Shown in pieces: positions 34,916 to 41,705 of a stretch of 41,705 nucleotides of DNA. Each line of letters begins with the position of its first letter. Within the stretch, counting starts at the first letter, position 1. This DNA is from Sphingomonas sp. Leaf339. Lineage in GTDB: Bacteria > Pseudomonadota > Alphaproteobacteria > Sphingomonadales > Sphingomonadaceae. The notes under the pieces are model-generated. The model had not been told where the DNA came from and made no database searches. It worked only from the letters and a program-made list of their open reading frames with translations. The stretch lies in the NCBI RefSeq assembly GCF_001426195.1, contig NZ_LMRS01000004.1, positions 1 to 41,705 on the forward strand, read 5' to 3'. A program made the position numbers and the translations under genes.

Positions 34916-35004
34916 TTCATAGTACCGGGCTGGCGATGCGCGTCGGCCCGGTTCACGATCGGTCCGGCAGGCGCGGATCCGCACAATACTCACGGAGAAC
35001 ACCC

Positions 35005-36039
35005 ATGGAAATCGGCATCGACAGTTTTGCCGCCACGTCCGCGTTGCTCGGCGGGGAGAACCCGGCCAGCGATTCCGATCGGATGGCGTTCCTGCTCGAC
35101 GAGATCGAGGCTGCCGATCGTGCCGGGCTCGACGTGTTCGGGATTGGCGAGCATCACCGCAGCGACTATCTCGACAGCGCGCCACCAGTGATCCTGGCGG
35201 CAGCGGCCGCACGCACCAAGACCATCCGACTCACCAGCGCCGTATCCGTTCTGAGCGCGGCCGACCCGGTGCGCGTCTTCCAGGAATTCGCGACGCTTGA
35301 CCTGATCTCGCGCGGCCGGGCCGAGATTGTCGTCGGTCGCGGTTCGTCGGTGGAGGCGTATCCGCTGTTCGGCTTCGACCTCGTGGATTACGACGCACTG
35401 TTCGCCGAGAAGCTCGATCTGCTGCTCAAGGTTCGCGACAACGCGCATGTCGAATGGTCAGGCCGCTTCCGCGCGCCCTTGCGGGGCCAGGGCGTGTATC
35501 CGCGTCCGCAGCAGGCGTCGCTGCCGATCTGGCTCGGCGTTGGAGGCACCCCGCAGTCGTTCGTTCGCGCGGGAACGCTGGGCTTGCCGCTCATGGTCGC
35601 GATCATTGGTGGCGAAATCGCCCGGTTCCGCCCCCTGATCGACCTGTACCGCCAGGCGGGTGCGAAGGCCGGGCACGCGGCCGACACGCTGAAAGTCGGG
35701 ATCCACGCGATGGGTTTCGTCGCCGATACGACGCGCGAGGCGCAGGACCGGTTCTTTCCCGGCTGGCAGCAGATGTTCACCAAGATCGGCCGCGAGCGTG
35801 GCTGGCCGCCTGCGACGCGTGCGCAGTTCGACCAGCTCGTCTCGCCGAGCGGTGCGTTTCTGGTCGGCGATCCGGAGACCGTCGCCGCCAAGATCCTGCG
35901 CGCCGACCGTGACATCGGCGGGATCGACCGCCTCACCTTCCAGATGAGTTCGGCCGCGCACGACCAGCCCGCCATGCTCCACTCGATCGAACTGCTCGGG
36001 CGAGAAGTGCGGTCGCGCGTCAACGCCGATCCAGCGTGA
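35005..36039 (+). CDS. LLM-class flavin-dependent oxidoreductase (luciferase-like)
   Basis: The 344-residue protein has the TIM-barrel features of bacterial luciferase-like monooxygenases: FGIGEHHRSDYLDSAPPVIL near residues 48-67, RLTSAVSVLSAADPVRVFQE, GRAEIVVGRGS, and PIWLGVGGTPQSFVRAG. It uses reduced flavin, possibly supplied by the azoreductase upstream. The ATG at 35005 follows ACGGAGAAC; the frame continues upstream inside azoR but without a credible start. An inverted repeat ACCGGGC/GCCCGGT (34924-34952) lies in the gap. The substrate is unknown. Confidence 0.88.
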   Translation: MEIGIDSFAATSALLGGENPASDSDRMAFLLDEIEAADRAGLDVFGIGEHHRSDYLDSAPPVILAAAAARTKTIRLTSAVSVLSAADPVRVFQEFATLDLISRGRAEIVVGRGSSVEAYPLFGFDLVDYDALFAEKLDLLLKVRDNAHVEWSGRFRAPLRGQGVYPRPQQASLPIWLGVGGTPQSFVRAGTLGLPLMVAIIGGEIARFRPLIDLYRQAGAKAGHAADTLKVGIHAMGFVADTTREAQDRFFPGWQQMFTKIGRERGWPPATRAQFDQLVSPSGAFLVGDPETVAAKILRADRDIGGIDRLTFQMSSAAHDQPAMLHSIELLGREVRSRVNADPA

Positions 36040-36072
36040 AGAGACAGCGAGGAGCCGACCGTCATTCCTGTG

Positions 36073-36107
36073 AACGGCGCCACGATCTGAAGAGACGTGG
36101 CGCCGTT
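36073..36107. terminator. Strong bidirectional terminator hairpin
   Basis: AACGGCGCCACG (36073-36084) and CGTGGCGCCGTT (36096-36107) make a perfect 12-bp stem with an 11-base loop. It lies 33 bp after the flavin oxidoreductase stop and 14 bp before the end of the convergent esterase, so it can end both transcripts. There is no strong T run on either side. Confidence 0.7.
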
Positions 36108-36121
36108 GCTCAGCTTTGCGT

Positions 36122-37048
36122 TCAGGCAGCCCTGACAGCGTGATCCAAAAACGCAGCGGCGTTTTCGATCGCCTCGCGACCTTCCGCCAACTCGGCGTGG
36201 AACATATGCCAGACGTGGAACATACCCGGCCACACTTCGAGCGAAACACGAACCCGGTTCTCACCGAGATGTGCCGCGAGGCGGATGGCGTCGCTCAGCA
36301 TCAGTTCGCCTTCGCCGATCTGCACCATGATCGGTGGCAGGCCACGAACATCCGCGAAGACCGGCGAGGCTTCGGGACTGTTCGGCAGCGCGTCGCCCAG
36401 GAAGGTCCGAGCCATGAGGTCGAGGCCCGCCTTGGTGTTCAGCTTGTCCAGTCCCTCACGATTGAACATCGAGGCACCGGTGTGTTCCAGGTTCGCCCAG
36501 GGCGAGAGCGCGGCCCCACCGGCCGGTAGTGGCACGCCGGCGTTACGCGCCATGACCATTACGGACACGACCATAGCACCGCCAGCAGAGTCCCCGGCGA
36601 ACGTCACCGACTTCGGGTTCTGCCCCTGATCGATCAACCAGCGATATGCTGCAAACGTATCTTCGATCGGAACGGGAAATGCATGCTCAGGCGCCAGTCG
36701 GTAATCCGGCAGATAGACGCGCGCCTTCATCGCCTTTGCGAATGCCGCTGCCAGCCCGTGATAGCCGCCGGGTCCGCCGACGATGTACGCCCCACCATGG
36801 ATGTAGAAGAGCACTCGGTCGCCCTCTACGTCTTCCGGGGTAACGAGCGTCCCAGGAACACCGCCCATGTCGATCTGCTCGATACGCACGTCGGCAGGCG
36901 TCGGGTGCTCGGCCATCTTGCGGACGTAGGATTGGCGAATTTCATCGATCGTCACATCGGTGTTCTCGCCCAGGATGACGGGGCCGAGGTGCTGCAGGCT
37001 TTCAGCCCATTGGTTCAGGCGATGCGTCACGATGTCGTTGAAGGCCAT
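36122..37048 (-). CDS. Alpha/beta hydrolase, HSL (family IV) esterase
   Basis: The 308-residue protein carries the oxyanion motif FYIHGGAYIVGGPGG (about 83-97), the nucleophile motif FAGDSAGGAMV with the catalytic serine near residue 156, and a C-terminal WPGMFHVWHMF with the likely catalytic histidine. Family IV esterases hydrolyse short acyl esters in the cytoplasm. It diverges from a LysR gene 97 bp away, with a possible operator at 37087-37105, so that regulator probably controls it. Substrate unknown. Confidence 0.9.
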   Translation of the reverse strand: MAFNDIVTHRLNQWAESLQHLGPVILGENTDVTIDEIRQSYVRKMAEHPTPADVRIEQIDMGGVPGTLVTPEDVEGDRVLFYIHGGAYIVGGPGGYHGLAAAFAKAMKARVYLPDYRLAPEHAFPVPIEDTFAAYRWLIDQGQNPKSVTFAGDSAGGAMVVSVMVMARNAGVPLPAGGAALSPWANLEHTGASMFNREGLDKLNTKAGLDLMARTFLGDALPNSPEASPVFADVRGLPPIMVQIGEGELMLSDAIRLAAHLGENRVRVSLEVWPGMFHVWHMFHAELAEGREAIENAAAFLDHAVRAA

Positions 37049-37086
37049 TTCATTTGCTCCTGATGTCGGTGAACTGCTCAGGTCAT

Positions 37087-37105
37087 CAATATAGTCCGTG
37101 GATTG
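37087..37105. promoter_or_regulatory. Possible LysR operator (CAAT-N11-ATTG)
   Basis: CAAT at 37087-37090 and ATTG at 37102-37105 are an inverted repeat with the exact T-N11-A spacing of LysR sites, in the esterase/LysR divergent gap. Only four bases per arm, so it could be chance. Confidence 0.4.
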
Positions 37106-37145
37106 GCGATCGGACGTCTACACTGTGGAGGAGCGGAAGCGTCTC

Positions 37146-38075
37146 ATGGCGCCAGGCAACATCAATGACATCGTCGCCTTTGTTGCGGCAGCCGAAGCGG
37201 GAAGCTTCGTAGGAGCAGCCCGCGTGCGTTCGATGACGCGGTCGGGTATCGCCAAGAGCGTTGCGCGCCTGGAGGATCGGTTGGGCGTGCGGCTGTTCCA
37301 CCGGACGACGCGCAGCCTTGGGCTGACCGATGACGGTCGCATCTTCCTCGAACGCTGCACGCAGATCCTGACCGACCTCGAAGAAGCAGAATTGTCGATG
37401 TCCGATGGCGGCGGAGAGCCTCAGGGACTGTTTCGGCTGACTGCGCCGATGACGTTCGGACGCGTCATGGTCCTGCCGCTGCTCAATGATTTTCTCGCCT
37501 CATGGCCAAAGCTCAAGGCGGACGTGAGCTTTACGGACCGGGTCAGCGACATCGTCGAAGACGGTATCGATCTGGCGATCCGAATTGGCGAGACTCGCGA
37601 AAATAGCAGCCTCATCACCAGGACACTTACCCAGCAGCACGACCTGGTCGTCGCCAGCCCCGCCTATCTGCTGGTCAATCCAGCACCGAGCCATCCCGAC
37701 GATCTGCTGGGCCATGCTTGCCTGAACTATGTAAGCGCCGGCCAGAAGCGCGCTTGGCGGTTCAAGCTCGAAAACAAGACCATCCTGGTCAATCCGCGAG
37801 CGCGTCTCTCGCTCGATAGCGGAGAAGCATTACGCGACGCCGCAATCGCGGGGGCGGGTTTGGCATTCCTTCCCAGCTACGTCGTCAACCAGGACCTTGC
37901 CGACGGCCGCCTCAACAGGCTGTTGATAGATTATGCCGCGCCCCCGGTCCCGATCAGCTTGATTTATCCAAGCCGCCGTCACCTGTCTCCGAAAGTCCGC
38001 CGATTCATTGATCTCTTGGTGCGCAACATTGCGCACCGTTCCAGCCATTGTGATTTAATAGCAGACATTATTTAG
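37146..38075 (+). CDS. LysR-family regulator, divergent from the esterase
   Basis: The 309-residue protein has the LysR DNA-binding domain at 1-65 (INDIVAFVAAAEAGSFVGAA, then SGIAKSVARLEDRLGVRLFH) and a DmlR/AaeR-like effector domain (FRLTAPMTFGRVMVLPLL). ATG 37146 is preferred over an earlier start at 37098 because the extra residues lack similarity and GGAAG lies before it. It probably controls the divergent esterase. Confidence 0.9.
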   Translation: MAPGNINDIVAFVAAAEAGSFVGAARVRSMTRSGIAKSVARLEDRLGVRLFHRTTRSLGLTDDGRIFLERCTQILTDLEEAELSMSDGGGEPQGLFRLTAPMTFGRVMVLPLLNDFLASWPKLKADVSFTDRVSDIVEDGIDLAIRIGETRENSSLITRTLTQQHDLVVASPAYLLVNPAPSHPDDLLGHACLNYVSAGQKRAWRFKLENKTILVNPRARLSLDSGEALRDAAIAGAGLAFLPSYVVNQDLADGRLNRLLIDYAAPPVPISLIYPSRRHLSPKVRRFIDLLVRNIAHRSSHCDLIADII

Positions 38076-38388
38076 CTCTCCGAAAGCGAGCCAGACGTTC
38101 GCTAGGCACCATCAAATACGACAGCTGGTTAATCGCGGTCGTCTGGCTTGAATTAGTTCTCGAAATGCCATCCAGACTGTGCGGAAACCTACCATTATCG
38201 CCGTTCAAAGGTCAGGTGCACGAAAAACCCGATTACAAGCACGACTGTACGACAAACAGGTGTTTTCCGACATGGTAGGTCACTCGCCTCTCACTCAATA
38301 GAGGGATGGCGGGGATGGGTCACGAAGCCTCGCATCGTGTTGGCGTAGGATGAGTGGCGGGTTTTGAGAGAAGCTGCCGCTCACACCT
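38076..38388. other. Gene-free stretch with repeat copy B, upstream of the recombinase
   Basis: No gene can be supported in these 313 bases. They contain repeat copy B (38195-38272) and an inverted pair, ACCTACCAT (38187-38195) and ATGGTAGGT (38272-38280), which brackets that repeat. Confidence 0.6.
38195..38272 (+). repeat. Direct repeat copy B (partner of 28001-28078)
   Basis: About 70% identical to copy A without gaps; the strongest part is CTGTACGACAAACAGGTGTT at 38245-38264. The 14-mer ACTGTACGACAAAC (38244-38257) also occurs, inverted, at 11428-11441. It lies about 120 bp upstream of the serine recombinase gene and is bracketed by a 9-bp inverted repeat, so it could be a recombinase-binding or operator site. 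Confidence 0.7.
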
Positions 38389-40117
38389 TTGCTGAAGAAC
38401 GGCGTGAGTTGGTCGGTATTCGACGGACAAACAGGACGTGCAGTCGATCGAGACGCAGCTGATGATGTGCCGGCGCGAGGTCATCCGCGCAGGCTGGCAG
38501 GAGGTGCTCTGCTTCACAGACGCAGCGGAGTCGGCGGCTACGATGCACCGCCCCGGTATGAAGGCGTTGCTTGCGGCCATTGCCGCAGGCCGCGTCGACA
38601 TCGTCTACGCTGACGCCATGGACCGGCTGTCGCGCAGCCAGGCCGATATCGCGACGCTGTTCGACAGTCTTCGGTTTCGCGGCATCCTCCTGGCCACGCG
38701 CAAGGAAGGCATAGTCACGCCGCTGCACATCGGCATGATCGGTACGATCAACGCCGAGCAGTTGAGCGCCACCAGCGACAAGACGCGCGATGCGCTGGTG
38801 CGTCGTCACGCGATGGGAAAGAACCCCGGCGGTTCTGCGTACGGCTATGAAAAGCGCATCGAGCTCGACGGCAACGGCGAACGCATCCGCGGCCTGCAGC
38901 AGATCGTGCCGAACGAGGCCGCGGTGGTGGTCCGGATCTTCGAGGACTATGCGGCCGGCCTGTCGCCCATCGCCATCACGCGGCGCCTCAATGCCGACAG
39001 TGTGCCCTCGCCGCGCAGCGGCAAAGCCAGCAGACATCCTTTCGGCAAAGCTGCGGCCTGGACGCCGAACACGCTGACCGGCAATGCCGCACGCGGCACC
39101 GGTATCCTCAACAACCTGCTGTATGTAGGCCGACGGCCGTACGGCAAACAATCGTATCGCAAGAACCCGGAAACGGGAAAGCGCCACGCCTTCCTCAATC
39201 CGGAAGACAAACGATCCGATGACGTCGAGTCCCCGGCGCTCGGCATCGTGCCCGTCGAACTGTGGGACCGGGTCAAATCCCGCCAGGCTACGCTCGCGCG
39301 CTCAGCGAAACCGCGTACCGAGACGACCAGTCTGCCCTTCTTCGCACAGCAACGCCCGCGGTATCTGCTGACCGGCAAGATGACCTGCGGCAGCTGCGGC
39401 GCGAGCTATGCGAAATCGGGCAAGACCCGGTTCGGCTGCCAGGGCGCCGCCAAAAAGGGCCCGACCTGGTGCGACAACCGGCTAACGATCCGCCAGGACG
39501 AACTCGACACGCGCGTGCTGGCGGGCTTGTCGAGCGAGATGCTGCGTGACGATGTCGTCGGAGCGTTCCTTCTGGAATATGAGGCAGAGACCCGACGCCT
39601 GACAGCTGAAATTGTCAGCGCCTGCCCCGAGCGGGAAGCCGAACTGGCCAATCTCGATCACCAGCTAGGGTGCGCCAAGGCGGCTATCCTCAAAGGCGTG
39701 GACGCGATGGTGTTCGTCGACGAGATGAAGATCTGGACCGAGCGACGCAAGGCCCTGCTCGCCGAACTGGAGCTTACCGAACAGGAAACCACAGAGACGG
39801 TTTCCCCGGAGCCCGAGCTGCTTACCCCGGACCTGAGCCGCGTGTACCGTGAGAAGGTCGAACAGCTCACCGCGGCCTTCGAGGACGAAGCGCTGAAGGC
39901 GCAGGCGTTCGACCGGTTGCGCGCGCTCATCGAGGCGGTGGTGCTGACGCCAGAGGACGGCCATCTCACCATCGACCTGCGCGGGGAGCTGGCGTCAATG
40001 CTCGAGCTATGTGCTGGAGCGGAAACGCAAAAATCCTCCGCGGAGGTGACCGAGGAGGTGTTGCAAATCAAGATGGTTGCGGGGACAGGATTTGAACCTG
40101 TGACCTTCAGGTTATGA
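38389..40117 (+). pseudogene. Large serine recombinase with frameshifted catalytic N-terminus
   Basis: The main frame encodes a large serine recombinase: resolvase domain, the recombinase domain (GKNPGGSAYGYEKRIEL), a zinc ribbon (MTCGSCGASYAKSG then GCQG and WCDN) and a coiled-coil tail. The catalytic motif GRYSTDKQDVQSIETQL is encoded, with the serine codon TCG at 38420-38422, but the only in-frame start after the stop at 38405-38407 is GTG 38438, beyond that serine. The expected first residues lie in the next frame from TTG 38389 (MLKNGVSW). A change of one or two bases near 38410 would join them. The protein made from 38438 should be inactive. The last residues, VAGTGFEPVTFRL, come from a tRNA 3' end read backwards. 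Confidence 0.85.
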
Positions 40118-40118
40118 G
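40074..40118 (-). tRNA. 3' half of a tRNA-Met-like gene (attachment-site remnant)
   Basis: On the minus strand this reads from the CTCATAA anticodon loop through AGGTTCAAATCCT (T arm) to CCCCGCAACCA. The CAT anticodon and the acceptor match methionine tRNA, most like the initiator. The upstream bases do not complete the anticodon stem and no 5' half is present, so it is not a functional tRNA. Such 3' halves are left by integration of elements into tRNA genes. It overlaps the recombinase stop codon. Confidence 0.85.
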
Positions 40119-40309
40119 TGCTGTTGCGGCTAGTACGCTGTGTTACGCTCTGCTTCCTTGTTCTTCGCGTTCTCAATGACTTAGTTGACTGATCTCCGGT
40201 CATCCGCATGACTGCTTCACGCAGCCTTTCGCTGCAACGCTCGCCCTCTTGCTTCCGCCACGCTGCCGGAAGTGCCGGACGGGTGATGGACGGTAGCAGG
40301 GAGGATCAA

Positions 40310-41464
40310 ATGGCAGGATTATCGAAGCGCACAGTAGAAGGCGCCGAGGTACGCGCCACCGAATACATGATCTGGGATGGCAATATCGCGGGGTTCGGCG
40401 TGCGGATTCTGCCATCGGGGCGGCGCAGCTACCTCATCCAGTACCGGGTGGGCACACGCTCGCGGCGGCTGTCACTTGGCGCTCACGGCGTTCTGACGCA
40501 TGAACAGGCACGGACTTTAGCCATCGAAGCTCTCGCAGCGGTACGGGCCGGTGGAGACCCAGCCGGTGACCGCAAAGAGCGCCGTGAGGCGGTAACGGTT
40601 CGTGAACTGGCAGAACGGTTTGACCGTGAGCACATTCAGGTTCGTGTAAAGGAAAGCACGGCCAAGGAATATCGGCGAAACCTTAGCCGGTTCATTCTGC
40701 CGGCTCTTGGGCGTTTGCGGGTGGCGGAGATCAGCCGCGCTGATGTCGCCAAGTTCCATCATGATCTGCGTCACATCCCTTATCAGGCGAACCGCAACAT
40801 CGAGATCATCTCAAAAATGTTCAGCCTGGCCGAGATGTGGGGCCTTCGACCTGACGGGAGCAACCCGCGACGGCACCTTCGCAAATACCCGGAAGTAAAA
40901 CGCGAAAGGTTCCTGAGCCCGGCCGAACTAAAGCGCCTGGGTGAGGTACTGAGCGAAATGGCGGCCGAACGGATCGAACACGCATCCGCTATAATCGCCG
41001 TCAGAATGCTGGTGCTGACAGGATGCCGGCTAAACGAAATAATGAAACTCCGGTGGGAGCATGTCGACCTGCAGGCCGGTGTGCTGCGCCTGCCAGATTC
41101 CAAAACGGGTGCAAAGATCGTACAGCTCGGACAGGCTGCACTTGATGTACTTGCAACGACTACGCCGCAACCTTTTAACCCTTACGTGTTGGCAGGCACC
41201 CTTCCGGGCAAGCCGCTATCCGACCTGCAGCCATTCTGGCGTCGCGTTCGCACTCGCGCGGGGCTGAATGACGTTCGCATTCATGATTTGCGACACACCT
41301 TTGCATCTGTGGCAGTTGCCGCTGGACAGGGGCTCCCCATGATCGGCAAGCTGCTCGGCCATTCGCAGGTGCAGACCACTGCCCGCTACGCCCACCTTGC
41401 CGGGCACCCTGTCCGCGCCGCCGCTAACGAAGTCGCTGGCGTAATCGCCGCCGAGATGGCGTGA
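40310..41464 (+). CDS. Tyrosine-type integrase (DUF4102/P4-like)
   Basis: The 384-residue protein has an N-terminal arm-binding domain (IAGFGVRILPSGRRSYLIQY), a SAM-like core-binding domain (about 95-180) and a catalytic domain with Arg240 (LTGCRLNEIMKLRW), His325 and Arg328 (HDLRHTF), His351 (LGHSQVQTT) and the nucleophile Tyr360. All catalytic residues are present. ATG 40310 follows GCAGGGAGG; an earlier start at 40208 is less likely. It lies 190 bp from the tRNA 3' half, the usual place for an integrase next to its attachment site, and is the only intact integrase in the window. Confidence 0.94.
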   Translation: MAGLSKRTVEGAEVRATEYMIWDGNIAGFGVRILPSGRRSYLIQYRVGTRSRRLSLGAHGVLTHEQARTLAIEALAAVRAGGDPAGDRKERREAVTVRELAERFDREHIQVRVKESTAKEYRRNLSRFILPALGRLRVAEISRADVAKFHHDLRHIPYQANRNIEIISKMFSLAEMWGLRPDGSNPRRHLRKYPEVKRERFLSPAELKRLGEVLSEMAAERIEHASAIIAVRMLVLTGCRLNEIMKLRWEHVDLQAGVLRLPDSKTGAKIVQLGQAALDVLATTTPQPFNPYVLAGTLPGKPLSDLQPFWRRVRTRAGLNDVRIHDLRHTFASVAVAAGQGLPMIGKLLGHSQVQTTARYAHLAGHPVRAAANEVAGVIAAEMA

Positions 41465-41608
41465 ATGGACTAGCGGCTATGCAAAAGCTTAGCCATTCAG
41501 CCGCCTAGTTGTGTTGTTAAGCCAGCCAGCAGGCCTCGTATTCCGCAGCCTTGGGAACGGCAGCTAACCACCTTCCTCAGCCCTACGTAAAGTCGCAACT
41601 TGGTAGTT

Positions 41609-41634
41609 TGATCTTTCCCTGACTCGGCGGACAC
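41609..41634 (+). repeat. Terminal inverted repeat (3' end) of the right IS3-family element
   Basis: Starts TGATCTTTCCCTG and ends GGCGGACAC; 20 of 26 positions match the repeat at 80-105. It lies six bases outside the OrfB stop codon, as expected for the 3' end of an IS3 element. Bases 41465-41608 before it hold no gene. Confidence 0.78.
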
Positions 41635-41640
41635 GCTGGG

Positions 41641-41705
41641 TTAGCTGGTCATGCGCTGCTCGGCCTGTTCGGGCGTGAGATACCCGAGGGCCGAGTGCAT
41701 GCGGT
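41641..41705 (-). CDS. IS3-family transposase OrfB, C-terminal fragment
   Basis: The minus strand ends RMHSALGYLTPEQAEQRMTS followed by TAA. The H-S-A-L-G-Y-L-T/S-P sequence is characteristic of the end of the DDE integrase core of IS3-family OrfB. The gene continues beyond the right window edge. Confidence 0.88.
   Translation of the reverse strand, partial: RMHSALGYLTPEQAEQRMTS

Noticed and set aside
34618..35004. Extended start of the luciferase-like oxidoreductase inside azoR
   Set aside because: The additional residues are an azoR shadow, and ATG 35005 has a ribosome site and the expected family start.
38389..38613. Separate 74-codon gene before the recombinase
   Set aside because: Only its first eight codons make sense, as the displaced start of the recombinase; the rest is an out-of-frame shadow.
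40074..40118. A complete, functional tRNA-Met gene
   Set aside because: The D arm, 5' acceptor strand and 5' half of the anticodon stem are missing.
39658..40209. Minus-strand frame containing VTGSNPVPAT
   Set aside because: This peptide is the usual false translation of a tRNA 3' half; the frame is antisense to the recombinase.
1..41705. CRISPR array
   Set aside because: I saw no set of regularly spaced identical short repeats; the repeats present are dispersed or in pairs.
1..41705. Complete circular plasmid opened inside one IS copy
   Set aside because: The left and right IS fragments do not join into one element; about 1 kb of transposase coding sequence would be missing, and no replication gene is present.

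Overview
The window looks like an accessory island of a sphingomonad-type alphaproteobacterium. The DNA is GC-rich, with a long TonB-dependent receptor, a TorF/Gcw_chp-type porin, dense four-base gene overlaps and several LysR regulators. No rRNA or complete tRNA gene is visible. Both ends lie inside IS3-family elements: the start of an orfA at 1-48 with its terminal repeat at 80-105, and the end of an orfB at 41641-41705 with its terminal repeat at 41609-41634. Both are on the minus strand, so about 41.5 kb lies between two IS3 copies in the same orientation, like a composite transposon. Whether the two copies are the same IS cannot be judged from the ends alone.

Region 1 (245-9614) is an organic-acid-type uptake cluster. 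A binding lipoprotein, an MHS-type MFS permease, a TonB receptor, a 78-residue protein and a DHA2 exporter run leftward. A DctA-like symporter diverges from them and a LysR gene closes the unit. An array of LysR-type half-sites sits in the divergent promoter. Region 2 (10036-11232) is a chromate transporter.

Region 3 (11613-27144) is a potassium and ion-stress block read leftward. Its largest unit is porin, 27-residue peptide, kdpF, kdpA, kdpB, kdpC, kdpD, kdpE. Two further units lie downstream: small membrane proteins with CorA, then a small DUF2188-like protein, a methyltransferase-like protein, a small membrane protein, LysA and Kup. An almost identical promoter element of about 48 bp stands in front of all three units. 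It has two TAYGS pentamers 11 bp apart, then 8 bp, then a conserved 24-mer. This looks like a KdpE regulon extending well beyond kdp and is the most interesting content of the window.

Region 4 (27319-27823) is an AT-richer pair of small membrane-protein genes, the second like YnfA/UPF0060. Region 5 (28191-38075) holds three LysR-controlled redox/detoxification modules: DsbA-like, MBL-fold and frameshifted SnoaL-like; pirin, AzoR and luciferase-like oxidoreductase; and an HSL-family esterase. Related direct repeats (28001-28078 and 38195-38272) flank it, and a third partial copy lies near 11378-11440.

Region 6 (38389-41464) is mobility DNA: a large serine recombinase whose catalytic N-terminus is frameshifted, a 3' half of a tRNA-Met-like gene, and an intact tyrosine integrase. 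The island appears to have been assembled by several mobile elements. All product names rest on motif recognition; no database search was run.
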